DNA of 64,000 nt from JACCZH01 sp963729445 (lineage in GTDB: Bacteria; Chloroflexota; Chloroflexia; Thermomicrobiales; CFX8): NCBI GenBank assembly GCA_963729445.1, contig CAVSNU010000005.1, forward strand, positions 496,001-560,000, written 5' to 3'. This document shows, piece after piece, positions 1 through 8,573 of this stretch. Position numbers and translations under genes: made by a program. The notes beneath the pieces are model-generated. The model made no database searches and had not been told where the DNA came from. It saw only the letters and a list, made by a program, of their open reading frames with translations. How positions within the stretch are numbered: position 1 is the stretch's first letter; every line of letters starts with the position of its first letter.

Positions 1-955
1 CCGTACCGTCACAGGACGCTCCGGCGCCGGGGTTATCGGCGACGTCGGCGAAGACGACCGGCCCTCGCTCGCTTGCCCGTAGCCGTTCGATGGCCTCGCC
101 AAGCGGCGTCACACCAACCATGAACCGCTCGCGCGCGTCCCAGCAGGCCCTGGCGAGCCGGTCGGCAACGCTGTCGGCGATCGACTGGTCTCCATCGGCG
201 GTCACCAGAACGGCCGTGCCGCTGTCCGGGATGTCGCTGTAGGTAAAGCCTCCGGCCAGCATGATGCAGAGCACGCCCGGCTCTTTCTCTAGCTCAAGCG
301 AGAGCTGCATCAGGTCGTTCATCGGCGTCGGGCCCCAGGTGAACTGCGGTGGTAGCGGAGTGAGCATCGGTACCTGGCGCAGGGCGCGTACCGGCTTGAT
401 TTCGCCCGCGATGAGCCGCTCCATCAGCTCGACCGCTTCCACGCCGCGCTCGTAGGGATCGATATGCGGGTAGGTCTCATAGCCGATCACGATATCGGCG
501 TGCCGGGCGATGGCCGGCGTGAGGGTGGCGTGGAAATCGAGCACGGTAATGACCGGCACGTCCGGACCGACTACCGCGCGCACCCGGCGCAGCAGCTCGC
601 CCTCGCCGTCGTCGTACTCTTCAGAGACCATCGCGCCGTGTAACGGCAGCAACACGCCATCGACCGGCAGGGCGGCTTCGATGCCGCTGACGATATCGCC
701 GGCGATCGACTCATAGGCCTCGGCGGTAACAACGCCCGAGGGGGTGGCCGAGGCGAAGATGGTCGGTGTCATCTTCCAGCCACGCTTCTCGGCGGCGTCC
801 ACAATGCCGCCGAGCGAGGTGCTTACGCACCGGCTCTGCTCGATCACATCCCTGCCGCGCAGGAACGACCGCCGCTCGAAGAGCGGTATATCGGTGCGTA
901 TCGGAGAGAACGTGTTCGTCTCATGCGAGACGCCGCCGATCACAACATGGGTCAT
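1..955 (-). CDS. M81 family metallopeptidase (MlrC/microcystinase-like), 3' end outside window
   Basis: The reading frame starts at the ATG at 955 and is still open at base 1, so the C-terminus is missing. The N-terminus reads MTHVVIGGVSHETNTF, the typical opening of the M81/MlrC family. A later LDFHATLT segment followed by YPHID supplies the Asp, His and His expected to bind zinc in this family. Family members hydrolyse linear peptides or related amides; the natural substrate here is unknown. A GGAG element lies about 8 bases before this ATG. An in-frame ATG at 975 is possible but lacks a comparable Shine-Dalgarno. The gene lies downstream of the surface-protein gene on the same strand but is separated from it by a strong terminator, so it probably has its own promoter. 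Confidence 0.85.
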   Translation of the reverse strand, partial: MTHVVIGGVSHETNTFSPIRTDIPLFERRSFLRGRDVIEQSRCVSTSLGGIVDAAEKRGWKMTPTIFASATPSGVVTAEAYESIAGDIVSGIEAALPVDGVLLPLHGAMVSEEYDDGEGELLRRVRAVVGPDVPVITVLDFHATLTPAIARHADIVIGYETYPHIDPYERGVEAVELMERLIAGEIKPVRALRQVPMLTPLPPQFTWGPTPMNDLMQLSLELEKEPGVLCIMLAGGFTYSDIPDSGTAVLVTADGDQSIADSVADRLARACWDARERFMVGVTPLGEAIERLRASERGPVVFADVADNPGAGASCDGT

Positions 956-1056
956 TCGATACTCCGTTTCCATCGCGTCGTATAGACGGGTCGAGTATCG
1001 CCGGGATCTGGATTCCGGGCAAGAGACCCTACTGGTGCTCCGGAAGCCGGGTCTAT

Positions 1057-1093
1057 AAAAAAGAGGTGTCCCCGGTTGCCCAGGGACACCTCT
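1057..1093 (-). terminator. Rho-independent terminator after the surface-protein gene
   Basis: An 11-bp perfect stem (1062-1072 with 1083-1093, AGAGGTGTCCC / GGGACACCTCT) has a 10-base loop and is followed on the minus strand by a run of six T. It lies about 50 bases past the stop of the minus-strand surface-protein gene and before the M81 gene. Confidence 0.9.
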
Positions 1094-1145
1094 GTCGGGT
1101 TGGCTGGCGACTTACGTCACCAGGCCGTGCTTACGACTACTGACC

Positions 1146-4010
1146 TTACGGTTCGAGGTCGTACAGCGTATCGACGTCGTTCACGCCGATCGTGATGGCA
1201 TCGACATTACCGACGAAGCCTGCCCAATCCACCCCGTAGCCGGCCGAGACACGGATGCCCGACTCAGCAATCGTGGGGGTCCCTGTTAGCTCGCCAGTGA
1301 CCTGAGCGAACGTACCTGGGGTCGCCTGCGTGTAGGTGCCGCTGTTGAGCGACCACCAGGAGCCGGTGAGCGCGTCCCAGGGCTGCCACGTACCTTGTGT
1401 CACGCTACCGGGTGCTGGCGTCTGCAGGTTCGGTGCGAAGAACAGGATGTCCTCGTAGCCAGCGACGCCATCAGTGTCGATGTACAGCGCCAGGTAGTTG
1501 GCGAAGAATCTGCCCTGGGCGTCCACCGCGGTGGAGGTCGAATCGACGTACGTCGAGTAGCTCAACGTAGTGATGTCGTCGACGAGCGTGCCGTCGTACT
1601 CGGAGAACTGCAGCTGGGCTTCCGACCAGCCGTCAGGTCCGATGGTGTACTCCAGGCTACCGACACCCTCAGGCGGCGTGCCAGGACCAGTTACGAAGGC
1701 CGCGCTCGCGGTATTGGTGCCACTGTTAGTGTTCTGAGTGGCGATGGCCGTACCGCCTGGATTCGCCGCCGTCACTTCCGTGACGGTGACGCCGTCAACC
1801 TCGTTGACGAGTGGGGTAACGGCGTCGGCCACGACAGGGAACACTTCGCAGTCGGGACCGGCGAGGTTCACTTCGAACGTTGCGCCGTCGGAAGTTACCG
1901 CGTCGCCGTTCGCATCCGAGATGCACAGGACGTAGTTGCCCGGCGCCACGGTCGCGCCAACGCTGCCGTCAGCGCCGGTCACGCCCTCGAAGACGATCTC
2001 GCCGACAATCGGGTCGCCGCCGCCGTCCGTGCCAGCTTGCTCGTAGACAACGACTTCGATGCCGGTCAGGGTGACCGTGTCCGCGGTGATCTCGCCGTCC
2101 ACACCCAGCGTCCCCGCGACGACGACCGTCTTGGTGAAGCTGTTGTTGAACTCGAGCGTGTTGATGACCTCAACGTCCGCGCCCTCGGTGACCACGATGG
2201 TCTCCTGGGCGCCGGTCGGCAGCACGTAGCCGGCCGGGACCGAGTTGACCAGCAGCTCGTAGACGCCCACCGGCACGTTCGAGAACGTGCGGCTGCCGTC
2301 GAGGCCGCTGACACTCGTCGCCTGGTAGTTGGCCGAGCCCTCGGTGTTGACGATCGTGAAGTTCACGCCGGCCACCGCGTCGCCAGCCGCATCCACGAAG
2401 GTCTTGGTGATCGACTGGCCGCCCGGCTCGAAGGGATCGCCGAAGGAGCAGGCGCCGCCCACCCGGAAGAAACCGCACGGGTTGAAGGCGTTGAAGATGG
2501 CCGAGCCGTCGCCGTCAACGTCGTAGTTGACGTTGGCACTCACCGCGGCCACCGGCGCGCTGGCCACGACCTGCGCCGAACCCAGGAAGCCGTTGGGCAG
2601 GTTGTGCTGCCAGAGGGTGTAGACGAAGCCGTTGGCAAAGCCCGGGATCGTCACGCTCGAGACACCGAAGTTGTCGGCGCCGAAGCCCGAGGGGTTGACC
2701 CAGTGCACGTCAGCGGTGACCGCGGTCGCGTTCGGGTTCATGACGTTGATGCCCGAGGTCGCGCCCGAGCCGTCGATGGCGTTGCCCTTCTGGACCAGCG
2801 GCACGGCCTGCCAGGTGAAGACGTTGGCGGTCGCGCTGTAGCTGGTGGCCTGGAAGAGGTCGGCCCCGTCCCCGTGCGGGTCGGTCTCCGGGTACTTGGT
2901 GGCGTCGACGACGGCCGCGACCGGCGCGTCCGACCAGATGATGGCCGAGCCCACGACACCCGCGTTGGGGTCGGTGGTGACATCCTGCTGGTTGTTGTCC
3001 TGCGCCCCGATGCTCGGGTCGTAGAAGTAGGTCATGCCGTGCGCCGAAAGACGCTGGTTCAGGACCTCGGTGGCGTTGCCGAGCAGGTTGAAGTACTGGA
3101 TGGAGACGTTGTTGTCGGCGTTGACCAGGTTGGCCACGTTGATGCCGGTGTTCCAGCCGAAGTAGTCCAGCAGGACGTGCGGGGCGAACAGGGCAAAGCG
3201 CCCGTTGCTGCCCGGCACCTGCGCGCCCGGGATCAGGTCGTCGCCGCGCTCGAAGTCGGCCGACGAGCCGGTGTTGGTGACCCACATGTTGTAGCCCACC
3301 TTGTAGCGGTCGGCCATGGCGAACACGGCGCCGTCACTGTAGACGTGCGCGGTGCCGACCCAGCCCTCGGGCACGAGGTCCGAGAGGTTGACGTTCCAGG
3401 TCGTGCCGCCGTCGACCAGATCCTGGATCTGGAAGCCGGTCTGCAGGGAGCCCGAGCCGTCGTCGGCCGGGAAGAAGCGGATGGTGACCGCGTTGTTCAA
3501 GGCGTCGAGGTTGGCGACGCGGATCACGGTGTCCCAGCAGCCGCCCGGGCCACAGTTGGTCTGCACGATCGGCAGGTACCACTCGTCGAAGTAGGCCACC
3601 TCCACGCCGTTGACGGCGTTGTAGCCACTGACGGCGGTGTCGCTCGTGACGACCTGCGCGGTCTCGCTGCCCTCGTCGTCGCCCGGCTCAACCGGCTCCG
3701 GCGCGGTGCCGGCCTCGGCCGTCTGCTTGGCCACGCCGCCGATGGCGACCGAGTCCAGGAGGACCAGGCCGTTGACCACGTCGAAGCAGTCACCGTCGTC
3801 GTTCAGCCCGCCGAAGGGGTTGATCATGGCGCCGGTGTTGCCCAGGTTGGCGTCCTCGAGGATGGCCTGCAGGTCGCCCTGGGTGAAGGCCTGGTCGAAG
3901 ATGTCGCCGGCCACGTAGCTGACGCCTTCAAAGGTGAAGGGCGCGGCCACGACGAAGCCGACCGGCTCGCCGGAGGTGGTCGTCCGCGTCCGAGTAGGCG
4001 TTGACGACAC
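1146..4010 (-). CDS. Secreted surface protein with SpaA/prealbumin-like domains, C-terminal part after a frameshift
   Basis: This frame carries the main body of a large extracellular protein whose signal peptide lies in the overlapping frame just upstream (3928-4545). The first third to half is rich in Asn, Gly and aromatic residues with repeated beta-rich motifs. It is followed by SpaA-like repeats (segments such as SITKTFVDAAGDAV and FTKTVVVAGTLG, each ahead of a carboxypeptidase-regulatory-like beta sandwich), then a beta-rich C-terminus. No LPXTG motif or C-terminal membrane anchor is visible. The ATG at 4010 is unlikely to be a real start, because the homologous reading continues from the other frame across about 3980-4000. 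The 3' third (below about 2100) has a softer third-position GC bias than the rest. Adhesion or surface-layer function is inference. Confidence 0.6.
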   Translation of the reverse strand: MSSTPTRTRTTTSGEPVGFVVAAPFTFEGVSYVAGDIFDQAFTQGDLQAILEDANLGNTGAMINPFGGLNDDGDCFDVVNGLVLLDSVAIGGVAKQTAEAGTAPEPVEPGDDEGSETAQVVTSDTAVSGYNAVNGVEVAYFDEWYLPIVQTNCGPGGCWDTVIRVANLDALNNAVTIRFFPADDGSGSLQTGFQIQDLVDGGTTWNVNLSDLVPEGWVGTAHVYSDGAVFAMADRYKVGYNMWVTNTGSSADFERGDDLIPGAQVPGSNGRFALFAPHVLLDYFGWNTGINVANLVNADNNVSIQYFNLLGNATEVLNQRLSAHGMTYFYDPSIGAQDNNQQDVTTDPNAGVVGSAIIWSDAPVAAVVDATKYPETDPHGDGADLFQATSYSATANVFTWQAVPLVQKGNAIDGSGATSGINVMNPNATAVTADVHWVNPSGFGADNFGVSSVTIPGFANGFVYTLWQHNLPNGFLGSAQVVASAPVAAVSANVNYDVDGDGSAIFNAFNPCGFFRVGGACSFGDPFEPGGQSITKTFVDAAGDAVAGVNFTIVNTEGSANYQATSVSGLDGSRTFSNVPVGVYELLVNSVPAGYVLPTGAQETIVVTEGADVEVINTLEFNNSFTKTVVVAGTLGVDGEITADTVTLTGIEVVVYEQAGTDGGGDPIVGEIVFEGVTGADGSVGATVAPGNYVLCISDANGDAVTSDGATFEVNLAGPDCEVFPVVADAVTPLVNEVDGVTVTEVTAANPGGTAIATQNTNSGTNTASAAFVTGPGTPPEGVGSLEYTIGPDGWSEAQLQFSEYDGTLVDDITTLSYSTYVDSTSTAVDAQGRFFANYLALYIDTDGVAGYEDILFFAPNLQTPAPGSVTQGTWQPWDALTGSWWSLNSGTYTQATPGTFAQVTGELTGTPTIAESGIRVSAGYGVDWAGFVGNVDAITIGVNDVDTLYDLEP

Positions 4011-4545
4011 AGGCGATGACCTGGGTGGACTCGCCGACGACGCCGGCCGGCTTGGAGAGGATGACCGGCGTCTCGACCAGGTCGTCGCTCAGGGCGGCGG
4101 CCGAGAAGATCGGGTCAATGACGTCGACGGTCCCGGCGAAGGAGACCACCGCGACCGGGGCGCCGCTCCCCTCGGCGATGCCGAGGTCCGCGCCGCTGAA
4201 GGTCTTGGAGGCGAACGCCGACAGGTAGGCCGTCGTCTCGAGGGCGTAGTCGCCCGCGCCATCGCCCACGAAGATGGAGATGGCGGCGTCCTGGTCCTCG
4301 AGGTTCTGGATGGTAATGGCGGTCTGGGACGCGCCCAGGCCGAAGTCTTCGCCGTTGGCTACCCACGGATAGTAGATGACGTTGTTGCCGTCGAGAAAGC
4401 CGGCGCCGTTGAAGTCGAAGAGGTCCTCAAGGCCTTCCTGAGGCTCCTCGGTCTGCGCAACAGCGGGGGCGATCGTGGCGGCAAACAGACTGATCAAGAG
4501 ACCAGCCACGCCAAAGATCCGGAGAAACCGTGCTGGTTTCTGCAA
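3928..4545 (-). CDS. N-terminal part of the same surface protein, with signal peptide
   Basis: The ATG at 4545 opens a classical signal peptide: basic MQKPARFLR, a hydrophobic core to about residue 28, and a probable AVAQ cleavage site. About 150 residues of an acidic, beta-rich mature region follow, ending in STQVIACVVNAYSD. After this point the frame turns to Arg-rich nonsense (HLRRAGRLRRGRALHL). The meaningful sequence continues in the frame of the 1146-4010 entry, so a single-base indel near 3980-4000 splits one gene of about 1,130 codons. Either the gene is inactivated or the consensus is wrong by one base. The domain content does not identify a specific function. Confidence 0.6.
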   Translation of the reverse strand: MQKPARFLRIFGVAGLLISLFAATIAPAVAQTEEPQEGLEDLFDFNGAGFLDGNNVIYYPWVANGEDFGLGASQTAITIQNLEDQDAAISIFVGDGAGDYALETTAYLSAFASKTFSGADLGIAEGSGAPVAVVSFAGTVDVIDPIFSAAALSDDLVETPVILSKPAGVVGESTQVIACVVNAYSDADDHLRRAGRLRRGRALHL

Positions 4546-5153
4546 GAGTCGTTCTCCCTCTGTAATGTCGATATGGGTCGTGCATTATCCGGCTGATCAT
4601 GCGCCGGATCTACGTCAGTTCCGTTGCCAGGCACGCCTCCTTTCTTCGCTTTCTCTCGAAATGTCCGCAGCTGTAGAGCGGCAGCGCTGACGACAGAAAT
4701 GACACCCTGGTGCCCCCGGTCAGGATGAATTGAGCGCAAACAAAACCGCGGGCGACGCCTGGTGCTCGCGAGGTTGCCAATCCGTCACACAGCTCTACCT
4801 CTTACGCATTCTAGCGAAAAAACTCGTATAGCGTTGCGCTACATATCAGACAAATCTGAAACACAACGGATGACCAAGCAAATGATGTGGTCTGGAACGA
4901 GTCCACATGGTGAAAAAGCACGTCAAAGTCGATCGGGCTCGACTGTAGTTTGTCTGGGTGCAAGAAAGACAACGCATAGCCTCGCGTTACTTGAAGAGGG
5001 ACATGTTTACGTGAACGGACACGATTGATCTACTGGCATGCCCTGACAAACGAGCCGCTCTAGCCGGGTCCACCACGGATATCCTCAACGACGTACGCTC
5101 TGGGGTTACCATGGAACGAACGGATGACAGGTGTGACAAGAGAGGCGGGTCAC
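4546..5153. other. Intergenic region between divergent genes, no gene supported
   Basis: About 600 bases separate the minus-strand surface protein from the plus-strand gene at 5154, so both promoters must lie here. The stretch 4790-4880 is more AT-rich than the surroundings. An 88-codon open frame (4762-5028) has no Shine-Dalgarno, an unconvincing composition and no recognisable domain, so it is not called. No clear -35/-10 pair can be defended. Confidence 0.5.
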
Positions 5154-6941
5154 ATGGATGAGCGCGACCGCAGAGAATCGAACTTGTTCGAGGAGCGCGA
5201 CCGGCTGGTACCGGAATTCAACGGTAGCGGCGGTCCACCGACAGCCGGCAAGCGCGAGGTAGATCTCTATGTGCGCACCTACATGACCCTGCTGCGTTCC
5301 TCCGGCGCGGTCGCGGTTGATGCCCTCGTCCAAGCGCACATCAACAGTGGCTCCAGCCTCCACGACCGCGCGGCTGCGCCAACTCCGGACATGAACGCGT
5401 TTATGTACAGCACTCTGCGTTTGCCGCCTGAGATCGTCTCGGTGGAACGCATCATCCTGGGGCAATCGCGCTCGATCTTCGACCGAACTGGCTACACCGA
5501 TCTTGAATCCTGGACCTCGGTGACCGCACCAGGGCGGCGACGGCGCTGGTACTACGACGGAAGAGACACGCTGGCGGTTTACGTCGGCTCCACGTCCGAC
5601 CTCGATGATCTGATCCCCACTATCGTCGCCTGGCAAATCGAGTGGAACAAGCTGCACAACCTTATTCGTCAGGACAACGGCGATCTCAAGGAGTTAATTG
5701 CCGAGGCGGCGATGAGCGATGCCCCCTCAATCGAAGTGTCCGAAACGGTGCGCAAAGGACTTGGTATAGAACCGTACGATTGGCAGCGGCTCGGGGCGGC
5801 CTGGGGAGAAGAGTTCTGGCGCAACCTGCAACGCATGGCGACCAAGAAGCGCGATCTGCAGCTCCAGATGCTCGGGGGCACCTATCTCGGGTTCGCGCGC
5901 TCCACGGCAGACTGGTGGGAGCCGGTCGAACGTGTCCTGATCGAGCGTCATCTGACCGACCGCCCGGTCTACTTCGTCTCGTCGAACACCCACTCGATCA
6001 CGAACGTCCTGTCGGGCACGGCACGGCGCCGGCGCGAGAAATTGATCGAGTTCATTGAGCGGACGCAGCATCCAGAGCTGCTACCGGAGCTCCGCAAGCT
6101 CCAGTCCGGCGACTCGCGCGCGTCCTGGGACAACTTCCTCTATTTTGCGGCGCGCACCTACTTCCGGTTGCACCCCGACGAGCGTGCGGCTCGTGACCGG
6201 GAGGAAGAGGAGCGCGGGATTATCACGCTCGAGACAGAGAGCGTGCTGGATGTGGGCGTTCAGATCATCGAGCTGAACAGGCTCAATCCTCACGACCTCG
6301 ATCCACGCATCGCCACGGCCGCAGGATCGTTGGCGGAAACTGACGCGATTATTATCAACGTCAACTATCCGCTGGGGCTGGCGGCCTACCATATCCTGAC
6401 GCAAGTCGCGGTCGCGACCGAGCGGGTGCGTGGCATCTACGTGCTGGGTAAGGCCGCAACCTTGAACGCACGCATTGGCGACGTCATGATCTCCGACTCC
6501 GTGTACGATGAGCACTCCGGCAACACCTACTGGTTCGACAATCGTTTCTCGAGCGCCGATCTCGATCCGTACCTGGTCTACGGCTCGGCGCTGGATCATC
6601 AGCGGGCAGTGACGGTCAAAGGCACCTATCTTCAGAACCGCGGTTATCTCGATTTTTACTACCGCGAGAACTTCACCGTCGTTGAGATGGAGGCAGGCCC
6701 GTATCTCTCCGCGGTCTATGAGGACACCTTCTTGTCCCACCATCCGCAGAACCAGAACGTCAACCTGGCGGATATCCCGCTCGACATGGGCATCATCCAC
6801 TACGCTTCGGATACGCCCTACACCCGTTCTCAAACCCTCGGCGCGCGTGGTCTCTCCTACTACGGCATGGACTCGACCTACGCCGCGACCCTGGCGATCT
6901 TGAATAGAGTGTTTGCGCAGAGCCGGAAGCGTCCAGCTTGA
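5154..6941 (+). CDS. Conserved protein of unknown function, possible DUF6909 family, phosphorylase-like C-terminus
   Basis: This is a 595-residue soluble protein without signal peptide or membrane segments. The N-terminal two thirds (residues 1-390) are mostly helical and match nothing I can name with certainty; overall it resembles the DUF6909 group. The C-terminal third contains INVNYPLGLAAYHI, IYVLGKAATLNARIGDVMIS and TVVEMEAGPYLSAVYE. The last resembles the EMEA motif that holds ribose in the nucleoside phosphorylase superfamily. The ATG at 5154 is preferred over the in-frame ATG at 5124 because AAGAGAGG lies 8 bases before it. It stands alone between a surface-protein gene and a methyltransferase. 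A role in nucleoside or nucleotide chemistry is only inference. Confidence 0.7.
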   Translation: MDERDRRESNLFEERDRLVPEFNGSGGPPTAGKREVDLYVRTYMTLLRSSGAVAVDALVQAHINSGSSLHDRAAAPTPDMNAFMYSTLRLPPEIVSVERIILGQSRSIFDRTGYTDLESWTSVTAPGRRRRWYYDGRDTLAVYVGSTSDLDDLIPTIVAWQIEWNKLHNLIRQDNGDLKELIAEAAMSDAPSIEVSETVRKGLGIEPYDWQRLGAAWGEEFWRNLQRMATKKRDLQLQMLGGTYLGFARSTADWWEPVERVLIERHLTDRPVYFVSSNTHSITNVLSGTARRRREKLIEFIERTQHPELLPELRKLQSGDSRASWDNFLYFAARTYFRLHPDERAARDREEEERGIITLETESVLDVGVQIIELNRLNPHDLDPRIATAAGSLAETDAIIINVNYPLGLAAYHILTQVAVATERVRGIYVLGKAATLNARIGDVMISDSVYDEHSGNTYWFDNRFSSADLDPYLVYGSALDHQRAVTVKGTYLQNRGYLDFYYRENFTVVEMEAGPYLSAVYEDTFLSHHPQNQNVNLADIPLDMGIIHYASDTPYTRSQTLGARGLSYYGMDSTYAATLAILNRVFAQSRKRPA

Positions 6942-7002
6942 TCCGCGCATGGTGATGCGCATCACCGTGGGGGACAACGGGGTGGAGAGTGATGGGATGG
7001 AT

Positions 7003-7080
7003 GTCATCCCGTTCGGCTGCCGAGGCGTTCGACCAGAGATCCTTCCTGACGTCAGGATGACTATCAAGCTGAGGATGATG
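7003..7080. repeat. Degenerate copy of the GTCATCCTGAGC inverted-repeat element
   Basis: The stretch GTCATCCC...CTGCCGAGGCGTTCGACCAGAGATC...TTCCTGACGTCAGGATGACTATCAAGCT closely matches the larger element at 13897-14066, including the CTGCCGAGGCGTT core and the inverted GTCAGGATGAC end. It lies in the gap between the 5154 gene and the methyltransferase. It codes for nothing recognisable. Confidence 0.7.
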
Positions 7081-7209
7081 GATCCGGCATCCAGGCGGCC
7101 AGACAGGGCGCAATGAACTACGCACCCACGCAGATGAGGGTCACTTCCCATCAAAGGGACAAGCCAACACCCCCTACCGATGCTGTGACGTTTGAGGAGG
7201 TCAAGGCCG

Positions 7210-8070
7210 ATGACCGGGGAACGCATGTTGCTGCGGACGACGTTTAACCGGGACGCGCTACTGTATGACGAGGCTCGGCCTGGTTATCCGGAGGAGCTGT
7301 TCGACGATATTGTGGCGTTGTCCGGCGTTCCTCCAGGCGGACGCATTCTTGAAGTTGGTTGTGGGACGGGCATTGCGACGATCCCGTTTGCCCGGAGAGG
7401 CTACCGCATCCTTTGCGTTGAGCTCGGCGAGCAGCTTGCGGCCGTCGCGCGCAAGAATCTGGCTCCCTACCCGGATGCGCAGGTACACGTCGGGGCGTTC
7501 GAAGCCTGGCCGGTTGAGGTGGGTGGGTTCGATCTGGCGTTTGCCGCGACCGCCTTTCACTGGATCAATCCGGCGGTTGGCTTTCGAAAGTTTGCCCAGG
7601 CGCTCAAGCCGGGCGGGTCACTCTCACTCTTCCGGCACGAGCACGTTTACAGTGACAAGAGCGATGGTTTCTTCCACGCCGCGCAGCATTTCTACGAGGA
7701 GGCCGGCCTGGCGAAAGAAGCTGACCTTCGGCTTCCGTATCCTGATGAGTTCGCGGATGATGCAGCCCAGATTGCGAGCTTTCGGCTTCCGTATCCGGGT
7801 GAGATCGCGGATGATGTAGCCCAGATTGAGAGTACAGGGCTGTTCGGTCCGGTGGATGTGCGCCGTTACGTCTGGGATATCGAGTACGATGCCGCAAGTT
7901 ACATCAAGTTACTGAGCACTTATTCCAACCACATCAATCTGGAGGGCGCCGCCCGCCAGCGTCTCTTCGCCGGCATTGCCGATCTGATCGATGCCCAGCC
8001 TGACTGCCGCATTACCAAAGGCTACATGTCTATTCTGCATGTGGCGCGGCGGAACGATCGGGCTGTGTGA
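7210..8070 (+). CDS. Class I SAM-dependent methyltransferase
   Basis: The motif I Gly-rich loop ILEVGCGTGIAT (about residues 46-57 from this start), the acidic end of strand 2 (ILCVELGE) and the FDLAFAATAFHW segment are typical of a Rossmann-fold methyltransferase using S-adenosylmethionine. The substrate is unknown. The ATG at 7210 has GAGGAGG 9 bases upstream; a TTG at 7192 is in frame but would place the Shine-Dalgarno inside the gene. At 7731-7838 a 54-base unit is tandemly duplicated, giving two 18-residue copies (RLPYPDEFADDAAQIASF and RLPYPGEIADDVAQIEST). This inserts one extra segment between the methyltransferase core and the C-terminal helices. The gene is a lone transcription unit as far as can be seen. 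Confidence 0.9.
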   Translation: MTGERMLLRTTFNRDALLYDEARPGYPEELFDDIVALSGVPPGGRILEVGCGTGIATIPFARRGYRILCVELGEQLAAVARKNLAPYPDAQVHVGAFEAWPVEVGGFDLAFAATAFHWINPAVGFRKFAQALKPGGSLSLFRHEHVYSDKSDGFFHAAQHFYEEAGLAKEADLRLPYPDEFADDAAQIASFRLPYPGEIADDVAQIESTGLFGPVDVRRYVWDIEYDAASYIKLLSTYSNHINLEGAARQRLFAGIADLIDAQPDCRITKGYMSILHVARRNDRAV

Positions 8071-8109
8071 GCACGTCTCTATCCCAATTCCGCCTAGACG
8101 CACGTGGCT

Positions 8110-8553
8110 TCAGCCTTCCCTGCGCGGGTCCATGGCGTGGATGCGGCTGGGTTGGATGCGGAGGGTCAGAACCGGCTTCGAGCGGCCCGCGGCGGTGGAG
8201 TTGCGGCGGGTGTTGGGAACCTCGGTCACAGTGCCGTAGAGGATGACTGTCTTGCCGCCCTCGGCCCAGCCGGTGAACGCTACCCGCGGATCGCGCTGAA
8301 CGTCCTGCCAGCGCACGCTCTCCTCCTGAATCGTCATTTCGAACTCATCGTCATCAGTCAGCTGCACGTGCACGGGAGCGATGTGTGGCCCACCGCTCTC
8401 CCCGGTCGTCGCCATGGCGAAGAGGCGGATCGAGCGGAAGAACTCCCGGAACTCGCCGGCGGTCATCGCCCGTCCGGGCTGCCCAAAAAGGGACTTGAGG
8501 GCCCCCTGCGCTCTGGACGCGCTTTCGTCGAGTAGTTGCTGGATATCCGCCAT
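8110..8553 (-). CDS. Pyridoxamine 5'-phosphate oxidase-fold protein (FMN/F420-type)
   Basis: This is a 147-residue split-barrel protein. The segment FRSIRLFAMATTGESGGPHIAPVHV followed by DVQRDPRVAFTGW is the usual flavin-binding core of the PPOX family, where the flavin or F420 phosphate sits against the barrel. Members reduce or oxidise small molecules or bind haem breakdown products; the substrate cannot be read from sequence. It is the last gene of a minus-strand set with the CoA-transferase, acyl-CoA dehydrogenase and MaoC genes, 20 bases beyond the CoA-transferase stop. Confidence 0.8.
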   Translation of the reverse strand: MADIQQLLDESASRAQGALKSLFGQPGRAMTAGEFREFFRSIRLFAMATTGESGGPHIAPVHVQLTDDDEFEMTIQEESVRWQDVQRDPRVAFTGWAEGGKTVILYGTVTEVPNTRRNSTAAGRSKPVLTLRIQPSRIHAMDPRREG

Positions 8554-8573
8554 CCTGTTTCCTCATTCTTGCG

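Noticed and set aside
1395..4004. 869-codon open frame on the plus strand
   Set aside because: It is antisense to the surface-protein gene, Arg/Val/Gly-rich without domains, and explained by high GC at third positions of the true frame.
4762..5028. 88-codon plus-strand ORF
   Set aside because: No Shine-Dalgarno, no family character, and codon composition unlike neighbouring genes.
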